Origin: Hydrogenophaga sp.
GTDB lineage: Bacteria > Pseudomonadota > Gammaproteobacteria > Burkholderiales > Burkholderiaceae_C
Direction of reading: 5' to 3'
Assembly: GCA_016790705.1 (NCBI GenBank)
Contig: JAEUOT010000030.1
Span: forward strand, 62,001 to 126,000
Length of the DNA: 64,000 nt
The notes under the pieces were generated by a model. The model was not told the DNA's origin and ran no database searches. It saw only the letters and a program-made list of their open reading frames with translations. Below are positions 33,154-40,695 of this stretch, piece by piece. Positions within the stretch are counted from its first letter, which is position 1. Every line of letters starts with the position of its first letter. The position numbers and the translations under genes were made by a program.

Positions 33154-34461
33154 TCAGTGTCCTCCTTCATTGCCGGCGGCCGGATTGCCGCCAGGCGTCT
33201 CCGACGCATCGCCGGCTCCGGCATATCGGCCGCCCGCCAGCAGGCTGCGCCAGTCCGCCTCCGCCAGCCAGTAGCGCAGCCGCGCCTGAGCCGCCTCGTC
33301 CAAAGCAGCCAGCCGCGCGCGTGCGCTGGCCAGCAGATCCCAGGTGCTCAGCAACATGCCGTTGTAGCGGCGCAGGGTGTCCTGTTCGGCGGCGCCCTGA
33401 CGCGCCAGCAACTCGTCCTGCGCCAGCCGGGCCAGCGCGTACCGGGTCGTCAGCGCCGCTTGTGCCTCCCGGGTCTGGGAGCGGCGCGCGCCGATCGCCA
33501 GTTGCAGCGCCGCGCGCGCCTGGGCCGCGTGTTCGATGCGCTCGTTGCCGGCCAGGCGACGGTCGGCCACGAACGGCGGGTCTCCCGCAGCCGCTCCTGC
33601 GGCAGCCGCAGCACGCACCGCGTCGTCAACCGCCTGGTCCCAGGCGGCAAGGTCGGTCGCCGTGCCCGCGCGACGGGCCGATGCGCGCAGCGTGTCCAGC
33701 GATGGCCAACGGTCCAGGGCGAGGGCTTGCGCGCCAGGGTCTGTCGGCGCCTGGTCCGGCAACGGCGGCAGCCGGGCCGGCAGTCGCGCCGCCAGGGCGT
33801 CGACCTGGCTGTCCTCCACATCGCCCATCAGCCTCACCAGGGATTCAAGGCGCACCCGCTGTTCCAGCCCAGACGACAACCAGGCCTGGTGGGCCCGCGT
33901 CTCCGTGAGCTGTTCGCGCAGCAGCCGGGCCTCGGACCAGTTGCCGGCCTGCACCATGCGCTGGGCCAGCTCGGCGCCGACCCGGGCGTTCTCCAGCACA
34001 TCGGTGGCGTAGCGGTGCCGCTCGTTGGCCGCGACGGCTTCCAGCCATGCCGCCTGCACCTGGCGCACATGATCTGCCCATTGCGACCGCAGCCGGGCGC
34101 GCTCGACGCCGCCCATGTCGGGCCGGGACAGCAGCTCGGGTCGCCACCGCAGCGAGGCGCGCAGGACCTCGGCGGGCTGCAGCGGGTCGGTCGATGCGCC
34201 ATGGCTGCCCTGTGGTCCGGGTTCGGGTACCTGACGCGCCTCCCAGCGCAGCAAGTCCATGTGTCCGCGGGGAAATTCGGCGACGAGGGCATTGGCCCTC
34301 TGCCAGGCTTTCAGCGCCAGCGCGTGTTCGCTCTCGGCTGCCGGCTGGGCCAGCGACGGTGCTGCGGCAAGCGACCCGAAGGCCAGCAGGCCGGCGAGCA
34401 CCGCTGCCGTCCGCAGGCGCCCGTAGCGTCGCAGCGCAATGGACCGATGTCCATGTTTCAT
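33154..34461 (-). CDS. TolC-family outer-membrane efflux protein
   Basis: A 435-residue exported protein with long helical segments typical of TolC/CusC-type outer-membrane factors. After the signal peptide (ends PSLAQ) come AEVLRASLRWRPELLSRPD, repeated heptad-like helices such as ERHRYATDVLENARVGAELAQRMVQAGNWSEARLLRE, and a second half with similar spacing. It is immediately upstream of the multicopper oxidase (1-base gap). No adaptor or inner-membrane pump gene accompanies it in this window, so its partner is unknown. The start at 34461 follows AGGAG. Confidence 0.82.
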   Translation of the reverse strand: MKHGHRSIALRRYGRLRTAAVLAGLLAFGSLAAAPSLAQPAAESEHALALKAWQRANALVAEFPRGHMDLLRWEARQVPEPGPQGSHGASTDPLQPAEVLRASLRWRPELLSRPDMGGVERARLRSQWADHVRQVQAAWLEAVAANERHRYATDVLENARVGAELAQRMVQAGNWSEARLLREQLTETRAHQAWLSSGLEQRVRLESLVRLMGDVEDSQVDALAARLPARLPPLPDQAPTDPGAQALALDRWPSLDTLRASARRAGTATDLAAWDQAVDDAVRAAAAAGAAAGDPPFVADRRLAGNERIEHAAQARAALQLAIGARRSQTREAQAALTTRYALARLAQDELLARQGAAEQDTLRRYNGMLLSTWDLLASARARLAALDEAAQARLRYWLAEADWRSLLAGGRYAGAGDASETPGGNPAAGNEGGH

Positions 34462-34539
34462 GAGGATCTCCTGAGTTTTCGCGATCAGCGTCGGCCAGCC
34501 GGCACAGGCAGGCGGCGGACGCACCAAGGCTGCGGAAGC

Positions 34540-34887
34540 TCAGGCGATGGGCGGGCGGTGGTCGAGTCCCAGCCAGACGTTGGCAAACCAGACCCGGGGC
34601 GCAGGCGCGGCGGCCATGAGGGGGGCGGGCACCGACAGCGCCGCGGGTGGCGCGGTGAGTGCGGGCCCGTGGCAGAGATCGCAGAGCTGATGACCGGCGT
34701 GGGAGCCGGTCGCGGGGTCGGCGGCGGGATCGGTGTGGGCGCTGACGGCGTCCGGGTGGCAGGGCGCCGCCTGAGCGATGGAGACCGGGGCCGGGTGTTC
34801 ATCGCACAGGGCACCGAGCATGACGCCGCCCGCCCATGCCCTCAAGGGCAACAGGAAGATCATCAGGATCAGGATCCAGCGGCGCAT
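34540..34887 (-). CDS. Small Cys/His-rich exported protein (DUF2946-like)
   Basis: A 115-residue exported protein. The signal peptide MRRWILILMIFLLPLRAWA is followed by LCDEHPAPV, APCHPDAVSAH, and SHAGHQLCDLCHGPAL, giving a CxxCH-like metal-binding look. The pattern recalls DUF2946 proteins found in copper clusters; assignment is tentative. It lies 36 nt after the CDF transporter gene and 78 nt before the TolC-family gene, so it probably belongs to the metal operon. Confidence 0.65.
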   Translation of the reverse strand: MRRWILILMIFLLPLRAWAGGVMLGALCDEHPAPVSIAQAAPCHPDAVSAHTDPAADPATGSHAGHQLCDLCHGPALTAPPAALSVPAPLMAAAPAPRVWFANVWLGLDHRPPIA

Positions 34888-34923
34888 GTGCTCATGATAC
34901 GTTGCCTTGGCAAAGGTTCCGGT

Positions 34924-35568
34924 TCAGTGGTGCTGCGGCTGGGGCGGTTGCAGTTCGCTCAGCGCATGCCGCACCACGGTCACCCCGGCAGAGAGCGCGA
35001 GCGCCGCCATGACGCCTGCCACGACCAGGTCCGGCCAGGCGCTGCCGGTGCCGAATACGCCCAAGGCCGCCAGCATGACGGCGATGTTGGACAGGGCATC
35101 GTTGCGCGAACAGAGCCAGACGCTGCGCATGTTGGCGTCGCCGCTGCGGTAGGCATACAGCAGGACGGCGACACCCGCGTTCACCGCCAGCGCCAGGGCA
35201 CCGACCACGCCCATGGTCAGCGGCTCGGGCACGCTGCCCAGGTGAAGCACCCAGCCGGCCTTGGCGACCACGAACACGCCATACGCCGTCATGGACAGTC
35301 CCTTGACCAGGGCGGCGCGGCTGCGCCACACGCTGGCCATGCCCAGGACCGCCAGCGACAGGCCGTAGTTCGCAGCGTCGCCCGCGAAGTCCACGGCATC
35401 CGCCAGCAGCGAGACCGAACCGGCGTGCAAGCCGGCCGACAGCTCGACGACGAACATCAGTGCGTTGAGGACCAGCGCGATCCAGAGCGCACGGCGCCAG
35501 CCAGGGTGGCTCGCGCTTTCGCGGCCGTTCGATTCGATGGTGCAGTGGTCGTGGCAGTCACAGCTCAT
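34924..35568 (-). CDS. Cation diffusion facilitator family transporter (short form)
   Basis: A 214-residue inner-membrane CDF-type metal/proton antiporter. The N-terminus MSCDCHDHCT is Cys/His-rich. Five to six membrane helices follow. The metal site in helix 2 is DAVDFAGDAANYG (Asp60, Asp64), and in helix 5 SRNDALSNIAVM. It lacks the usual cytoplasmic C-terminal domain of about 80 residues. It is divergent from a CadR-type regulator with a MerR-type promoter between them, so it is probably induced by Cd, Pb or Zn. Confidence 0.88.
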   Translation of the reverse strand: MSCDCHDHCTIESNGRESASHPGWRRALWIALVLNALMFVVELSAGLHAGSVSLLADAVDFAGDAANYGLSLAVLGMASVWRSRAALVKGLSMTAYGVFVVAKAGWVLHLGSVPEPLTMGVVGALALAVNAGVAVLLYAYRSGDANMRSVWLCSRNDALSNIAVMLAALGVFGTGSAWPDLVVAGVMAALALSAGVTVVRHALSELQPPQPQHH

Positions 35569-35604
35569 GGGGACATTCTTCCTGAAGGATGGGTTTGTGC
35601 GAGG

Positions 35605-35635
35605 ATTGGAAACCCTAAAGCAACTTCAAGGTCAA
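35605..35635 (-). promoter_or_regulatory. MerR-type promoter/operator of the CDF gene
   Basis: Minus strand -35 TTGACC (35630-35635) and -10 TCCAAT (35605-35610) are 19 bp apart, the stretched spacing of MerR-activated promoters. The spacer is filled by the imperfect palindrome ACCCTAAAG-CAA-CTTCAAGGT (35612-35632; 7 of 9 arm pairs match), close to known CadR/PbrR sites. Confidence 0.8.
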
Positions 35636-35654
35636 GCGCGTGCCATCGTCAGAC

Positions 35655-36107
35655 ATGAACGCCCCTCGATGGAAGATCGGTGAGGCCGCCCGGCTCAGCG
35701 GGGTGAGCGCCGCCAACATCCGTTACTACGAGCGCGAGGGATTGCTCGCGCCACAGATGCGTGCAGACAACGACTACCGGCTCTACGGCAGCGGCGATCT
35801 GCACCGGCTGCGTTTCATCCGGCTGTGCCGCGCGATGGACATGTCACTCGAAGAGGTCCGGGCCCTGCTGTCGCTGGATCTGGTCAGCAAGGCAGATTGC
35901 GCACGGGCTTGCGAAGTGCTGGACGACCACCTGGCGCATGTGCGCGAGCGGCTGGCGGAGTTGCGCGCGCTGGAGAAGGACCTGCGCAGTCTGCGCGACC
36001 GCTGTGACGGCGCCGGTGACCACTGCCAGATCATCGAAGCCCTGCACGCGCGCGCCGATCAGGCGGTGCCTGCGCCCGGCGGCACCGGGCGGCGGCGCCA
36101 CGTCTGA
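35655..36107 (+). CDS. cadR: MerR-family Cd(II)/Pb(II)-responsive regulator
   Basis: A 150-residue MerR-type activator. N-terminal winged helix: WKIGEAARLSGVSAANIRYYEREGLL, then DNDYRLYGSGDLHRLRFIRLCRAMDMSLEEV. Cys82, Cys117 and Cys124 have spacings of 35 and 7, exactly those of the metal ligands Cys77/112/119 of CadR/PbrR. An extra Cys86 is present. The C-terminus lacks a long His-rich tail. The start at 35655 (MNAPRWKIGE) is chosen over a GTG at 35640 that would overlap the operator flank. Divergent from the CDF gene it should control. Confidence 0.92.
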   Translation: MNAPRWKIGEAARLSGVSAANIRYYEREGLLAPQMRADNDYRLYGSGDLHRLRFIRLCRAMDMSLEEVRALLSLDLVSKADCARACEVLDDHLAHVRERLAELRALEKDLRSLRDRCDGAGDHCQIIEALHARADQAVPAPGGTGRRRHV

Positions 36108-36135
36108 CGCGCAGCCGTCCGACCGGTGCGGGGAC

Positions 36136-36891
36136 TCAGTGCCCCAGGATCTTCGACAGGAAGTCCTTGCTGCGCTCGTTCTGCGGGTGGTTGAAGAACT
36201 CCTCGGGGGTGTTCTGCTCGACCACCTGGCCCTGGTCCATGAAGATCACGCGATCGGCGACCGCCTTGGCAAAACCCATTTCGTGCGTCACGCACAACAT
36301 GGTCATGCCCTGGTCGGCCAGGCCGATCATCACGTCCAGCACTTCCTTGATCATTTCCGGGTCGAGCGCCGAGGTCGGCTCGTCGAACAGCATGATCTTG
36401 GGCTTGAGGCACAGCGCACGGGCGATCGCCACGCGCTGCTGCTGACCGCCCGAGAGCTGCAGCGGGTACTTGTTGGCGTGTTCGGCGATGCGCACGCGTT
36501 CGAGCTGGGTCATGGCCTTCTCGATCGCCTCGTTGCGCGGCATCTTCGCGACCCAGGTTGGCGAGAGGATCAGGTTTTCCAGCACGGTCAGGTGCGGGAA
36601 CAGGTTGAACTGCTGGAACACCATGCCGACCTCGCGGCGCACCTTGTCGATGCCTTTGAGGTCATCACCGATCACGGTGCCGTCCACGGTCAGCTTGCCC
36701 TCCTGGTATTCCTCCAGCGCGTTGACGCAGCGGATCAGGGTCGACTTGCCGGAACCGGACGGACCGCAGATCACGACCTTTTCGCCCTTGGCGAAATCCA
36801 GGTTGATGTCACGCAGCACGTGATAGCCATTGCTGGCGTACCACTTGTTGACATTCTCGAAACGGATGATGGGAGCTTCTGCTTGGCTCAT
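36136..36891 (-). CDS. aapP: Amino-acid ABC transporter ATP-binding protein
   Basis: ATPase of a polar amino-acid importer, 251 residues. Walker A is [10 protein letters not shown], then the Q-loop [15 protein letters not shown], signature [15 protein letters not shown], Walker [15 protein letters not shown] and the His switch [20 protein letters not shown]. It is the last gene of a leftward operon: binding protein, two permeases, ATPase. Sequence type matches AapP/GltL. The assignment to the general L-amino-acid (Aap) system rests on the two permeases and binding protein. Confidence 0.94.
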   Translation of the reverse strand: MSQAEAPIIRFENVNKWYASNGYHVLRDINLDFAKGEKVVICGPSGSGKSTLIRCVNALEEYQEGKLTVDGTVIGDDLKGIDKVRREVGMVFQQFNLFPHLTVLENLILSPTWVAKMPRNEAIEKAMTQLERVRIAEHANKYPLQLSGGQQQRVAIARALCLKPKIMLFDEPTSALDPEMIKEVLDVMIGLADQGMTMLCVTHEMGFAKAVADRVIFMDQGQVVEQNTPEEFFNHPQNERSKDFLSKILGH

Positions 36892-36925
36892 GATGGGACT
36901 TTCGGAAAAGGTTTGCTGCGCTGCT

Positions 36926-38032
36926 TCAACGGGTCTTGCTGACGGCGGTGCGCTGCTCGACCCAGAGCGAGTAGCGCGACATCGTGAAACAGAAGACGAA
37001 ATAGATCAGCGTGATGAAGAAGTAGGCCTCGAGCTTGAACGGCCGCCAGTCGGCGTCGGAGTTCAGCGCCAGTGCCAGCGCGCCGGTCAGTTCATACAGC
37101 GAGACGATGGTCACCAGCGAGGTGTCCTTGAACATGCCGATGAAGGTGTTCATCAGCGACGGCACCACCAGCGACAGCGCCTGCGGCAGCACGATCTTGC
37201 GTTGCGTCTGCCAGTAGGTCAGGCCCAGCGTCGCGGCCGCTTCAGTCTGCCCCTTGGGCAGGGCCTGCAGACCACCACGCACCACTTCGGCCATGTAGGC
37301 GGCGGAGAACAGCGTGATGCCGACCACGACGCGGATCAGCACGTCGATGCTCACGCCGTGCGGCATGAACAGCGGCAGCATGAACGAGGCCATGAACAGC
37401 ACGGTGATCAGCGGCACGCCCCGGATCAGCTCGACGTAGAGGGTGCACAGCGTCCTGATCGCCGGCATCGTGGAGCGGCGCCCGAGCGCCACCAGAATCG
37501 ACAGCGGGAACGCGAGCGTCATCGAGATCACGGTCAGCATCACGGTCAGCGGCAGGCCGCCCCACTGGTCGGTCGGCACCTCGGTCAGGCCCAGCACACC
37601 GCCCTTCATGAGCGTGAAATAGACCACCAGCATCACCAGCCACATCACCGGCAGTGACCGGTTCCAGAAGCGTGGCATGCAGCTGGCTGCCACCACACCC
37701 AGCATCAGCGCCGTGGCAATCACCGGGCGCCAGTGCTCGACCGCCGGGTAGCGGCCCATCACGATCTGGCGCCCTTTTTCGGCCACCACACCCCAGCAGG
37801 CGCCGACGCCGCGCGCGCTGTTGCAGGCCTCCAGATTGGCACCGAAGACCGCGTGCACCGCCGTCCAGCTCAGCGCGTGGTAGAGCGCCAGCGCGGCGAC
37901 AGCGATCAGCGCCAGCGTCATCAGGCTGTTGAGCGGGCCGGAGAACAGGTTGGTCTTGAGCCAGGCGGCGGTGCCGGTGCTGCGTCCGGGCATGGGCCGG
38001 GGCGAAATCGGCGTGAAAGTCGTTTGGTTCAT
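36926..38032 (-). CDS. aapM: Amino-acid ABC transporter permease (AapM-like)
   Basis: Inner-membrane permease of 368 residues. An N-terminal helix near 37-56 is followed by a periplasmic stretch with Cys residues, then the HisM/GltJ-type core ([25 protein letters not shown]). The EAA loop is [38 protein letters not shown], which contacts the ATPase. The long N-terminal part is typical of Aap permeases. The start at 38032 is chosen; the operon neighbours are 34 nt and 19 nt away. Confidence 0.93.
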   Translation of the reverse strand: MNQTTFTPISPRPMPGRSTGTAAWLKTNLFSGPLNSLMTLALIAVAALALYHALSWTAVHAVFGANLEACNSARGVGACWGVVAEKGRQIVMGRYPAVEHWRPVIATALMLGVVAASCMPRFWNRSLPVMWLVMLVVYFTLMKGGVLGLTEVPTDQWGGLPLTVMLTVISMTLAFPLSILVALGRRSTMPAIRTLCTLYVELIRGVPLITVLFMASFMLPLFMPHGVSIDVLIRVVVGITLFSAAYMAEVVRGGLQALPKGQTEAAATLGLTYWQTQRKIVLPQALSLVVPSLMNTFIGMFKDTSLVTIVSLYELTGALALALNSDADWRPFKLEAYFFITLIYFVFCFTMSRYSLWVEQRTAVSKTR

Positions 38033-38051
38033 CTGTGTGACTCCTTGGCGT

Positions 38052-39251
38052 TCAGCGTTCGCGGATGGCCGCACTGGCGTTGAACCAGTTCATCAGCGCC
38101 GAGGTGATCAAGGACAGCGTCAGATACACCGCCATCACGATCGACAGCGCCTCGATGGCACGGCCGGTCTGGTTCAGCGTGGTGTTGGCGATCGACACCA
38201 GTTCGGGGTAGCCGATGGCCACCGCCAGCGAGGAGTTCTTGGTCAGGTTCAGGTACTGGCTGGTCAGCGGCGGAATGATCACGCGCAGCGCCTGGGGCAG
38301 CACGACCAGCCGCATCGACTGGCGCTTGGTCAGGCCCAGCGAGGCAGAGGCCTCATGCTGACCCAGCGAGACCGAGGCAATGCCCGAGCGCACGATTTCG
38401 GCGATGAAGGACGCGGTGTAGAACACCAGGCCGATCAGCAGCGCCATGAATTCGGGCGTGACCGCTGCGCCGTTCTCGATCTGGAAATCGCCCCGCGCCG
38501 GCATGCTCCACTCGGAGGGCGCTCCGCCGAGCACCCAGCCGATCACCGAAAAACCGACGATCAGGCCCAGGTTGACCAGCAGCACCGGGCGCTGTTTGCC
38601 CGTCAGGTCGAAGTGGCGCCGAGCCATGCGGCTGTAGCCCCAGGCGGCGAACACGCCCGCCACCAGTCCGGCCAGCGCGAGCGTCTGGCCCCATTGCCAC
38701 ACGGGCCAAGGGAAGGAGAAACCGTTCTTGCTCAGGAAGAAGTGCCCCGCCTGCCAGGCGTCTTCATAGGCGGGCAGCACCTCGGTGAACACGATGTACC
38801 AGATGAGCAGTTGCAGGTACACCGGCACGTTGCGGAAGAACTCCACGTACCAGTAGCAGATCTTGCGCAGCAGGTAGTTGCCGGAAAAGCGTCCGACGCC
38901 GACGAGGGTGCCCAGCAGGGTCGCCAGCACGATCCCGATGATCGCCACCTTGAGCGTGTTGAGCAGGCCGATCGAAAACGCCGTCCAGTAGTTGCTCATC
39001 ACGTCGTAGGGGATGAGCGACTCGCTGACGTCGAAGCCGAAAGGCTCGTTGAGGAAGTCGTAGCCGCTCTGGATGCCACGCTCGCGCATGTTGGCGAGGG
39101 TGTTGCGCACCAGCAGGGCTACGAACGCGACCACCGAAAGGATGGCCACGACTTGATAGAGGACGCCGCGACCCTCGCGGCTGTTCCAGGAGATTGATCG
39201 GCGCTTGCGACCGGGTTGCGGTCGGGCTTCAATCATCGGACGTGTGTTCAT
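38052..39251 (-). CDS. aapQ: Amino-acid ABC transporter permease (AapQ-like)
   Basis: Inner-membrane permease of 399 residues, partner of AapM. N-terminal helix VLYQVVAILSVVAFVALLV, conserved RGIQSGYDFLNEPFGFDVSESLIPY, core NTLKVAIIGIVLATLLGTLVGVGR and the EAA loop EIVRSGIASVSLGQHEASASLGLTKRQSMRLVVLPQALR. It carries an extra pair of helices with a periplasmic loop in the middle, as in AapQ. A large hairpin with a T-run lies between it and the upstream binding-protein gene. Confidence 0.93.
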   Translation of the reverse strand: MNTRPMIEARPQPGRKRRSISWNSREGRGVLYQVVAILSVVAFVALLVRNTLANMRERGIQSGYDFLNEPFGFDVSESLIPYDVMSNYWTAFSIGLLNTLKVAIIGIVLATLLGTLVGVGRFSGNYLLRKICYWYVEFFRNVPVYLQLLIWYIVFTEVLPAYEDAWQAGHFFLSKNGFSFPWPVWQWGQTLALAGLVAGVFAAWGYSRMARRHFDLTGKQRPVLLVNLGLIVGFSVIGWVLGGAPSEWSMPARGDFQIENGAAVTPEFMALLIGLVFYTASFIAEIVRSGIASVSLGQHEASASLGLTKRQSMRLVVLPQALRVIIPPLTSQYLNLTKNSSLAVAIGYPELVSIANTTLNQTGRAIEALSIVMAVYLTLSLITSALMNWFNASAAIRER

Positions 39252-39276
39252 GACGTCGGTCCAGATTCACGGGCAT

Positions 39277-39328
39277 AAAAAAAACGGCACAAGCACCTGG
39301 GGAATTCCTTCCACAGGCCACTTGTGCC
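39277..39328 (-). terminator. Attenuating hairpin between aapJ and aapQ
   Basis: Stem GGCACAAG / CTTGTGCC (39286-39293 with 39321-39328), with inner CCTG/CAGG and GGAA/TTCC pairs, next to eight A (T run on minus strand). It lies 29 nt past the aapJ stop. It probably ends most transcripts after the binding protein and lets some through to the permeases. Confidence 0.75.
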
Positions 39329-39356
39329 AGTGTCGATCAACGCTGAGAGAAAACGA

Positions 39357-40385
39357 TCAGCGCAGCGGCGGGGCGTACAGGAAACCGCCCTGGCTCCACA
39401 GCGCGTTCTTGCCGCGCGGCAGGTTCAGCGGGGTCTTGGGACCGACGTTGCGTTCGAAGATCTCGCCGTAGTTGCCGACGGCCTTGATCGAGCGGGCCAG
39501 CCACTCCTTGTCCAGGCCCAGCAGCTTGCCCAGGTCCTCGGTGGAGCCCAGCATGCGGCCGATCTGCGGGTCGGTGCTCTTCTTCATCTCTTCCACGTTG
39601 GCGGCGGTGATGCCGTACTCTTCGGCCTCGATCAGGCCGTTGAGCACCCATTTGGTGATCGCGAACCACTCGTCGTCGCCACGGCGCACCATCGGGCCCA
39701 GCGGTTCCTTGGAGATCAGCTCGGGCAGGATCACGTGGGCCGACGGGTCCTTGGCTTCCTTGGCGCGGGTCGAGGCCAGACCGGAGGCATCGGTCGTGTA
39801 GGCCTGGCAGCGGCCGGAGAAGTAGGCGCCGGTGGAGGCTTCCAGCTTCTCGAACACCACGGGTTTGATGTTGAGCTTGTTGGCGCGCGAGTAGTCGGTC
39901 AGGTTCTTCTCGGTGGTCGTGCCGGACTGCACGCAGACCGTGGCGCCCTTGAGCTGCTTGGCGCTGGTGATCTTGCCCTTGGGCACCAGGAAGCCCTGGC
40001 CGTCGTAGTAGTTCACGCCCACGAAGTTCAGGCCCAGCGAGGCGTCGCGGGTGAGTGTGTTGGTGGTGTTGCGCGAGAGCACGTCGACTTCACCGGACTG
40101 CAGGGCGGTGAAGCGCTGCTGCGCGTTCAGCGGGACCCACTTGACCTTGGTCGCATCGCCCAGCACCGCAGCGGCCACTGCCTTGCAGTAGTCGGCGTCC
40201 AGGCCGGTCCAGTTGCCGCTGGCGTCCGCTTGCGAGAAGCCGGCCAGGCCGGTGTTGACGCCGCAGATGACCTGACCACGGCTCTTGATGGCGTCCAAGG
40301 TCTTGCCGGCGTGCGCGGGCAGGCTGGTCAGGGCGGCCACGGCACCCAGGGACATCACGGCCAGTTTCAGGGAATTCAATTTCAT
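39357..40385 (-). CDS. aapJ: Amino-acid ABC transporter substrate-binding protein
   Basis: Periplasmic binding protein of 342 residues. The signal peptide ends LPAHA, then GKTLDAIKSRGQVICGVNTGLAGFSQADASGNWTGLDADYCKAVAAAVLGD, the classic opening of AapJ-type proteins. Also present are VDVLSRNTTNTLTRD, ATVCVQSGTTTEKNL, FSGRCQAYTTDASGL and GPMVRRGDDEWF. It probably binds a range of L-amino acids. It is the first gene of the operon and precedes an attenuating hairpin, consistent with excess binding protein over permease. Confidence 0.94.
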   Translation of the reverse strand: MKLNSLKLAVMSLGAVAALTSLPAHAGKTLDAIKSRGQVICGVNTGLAGFSQADASGNWTGLDADYCKAVAAAVLGDATKVKWVPLNAQQRFTALQSGEVDVLSRNTTNTLTRDASLGLNFVGVNYYDGQGFLVPKGKITSAKQLKGATVCVQSGTTTEKNLTDYSRANKLNIKPVVFEKLEASTGAYFSGRCQAYTTDASGLASTRAKEAKDPSAHVILPELISKEPLGPMVRRGDDEWFAITKWVLNGLIEAEEYGITAANVEEMKKSTDPQIGRMLGSTEDLGKLLGLDKEWLARSIKAVGNYGEIFERNVGPKTPLNLPRGKNALWSQGGFLYAPPLR

Positions 40386-40695
40386 CGGTCACTCCGTTTG
40401 TGAGGAAGTTGTGAGCTGCCAGGGTCGGTACGCACCAGATCGGCGCAACCTGCACCCGCCGAACGAATGTATTACCGCCCGGCTGGCCGGGACATCGGGG
40501 TTTACGTGGGAAAACTATGCGAAGAATGTATGAGCGCATGGTTTGCCGTTGTGGCCCCGGTCCGTGCCCATGGTACCAGCAGGTTCCATGCCAGCCGAGC
40601 CCGCGCAGGCCGTCCCGGCAGCGACATCGGTGCTTTCCTTTTTGCAGCGCACAACCGTATGCTTCGGACGAAAAGACGTATCAGGAGACAAGTCC
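40386..40695. other. Intergenic region between aapJ and acyl-CoA ligase gene
   Basis: 310 bp between divergent genes. It holds the aap promoter and the ligase promoter. Visible elements are a perfect inverted repeat CCCGGC-TG-GCCGGG at 40478-40491, a possible operator, and a direct repeat TTGTGAG next to the aapJ start. TATGCT at 40658-40663 could be a -10 for the ligase. No coding frame with a ribosome site other than the ligase start is convincing. Confidence 0.4.
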
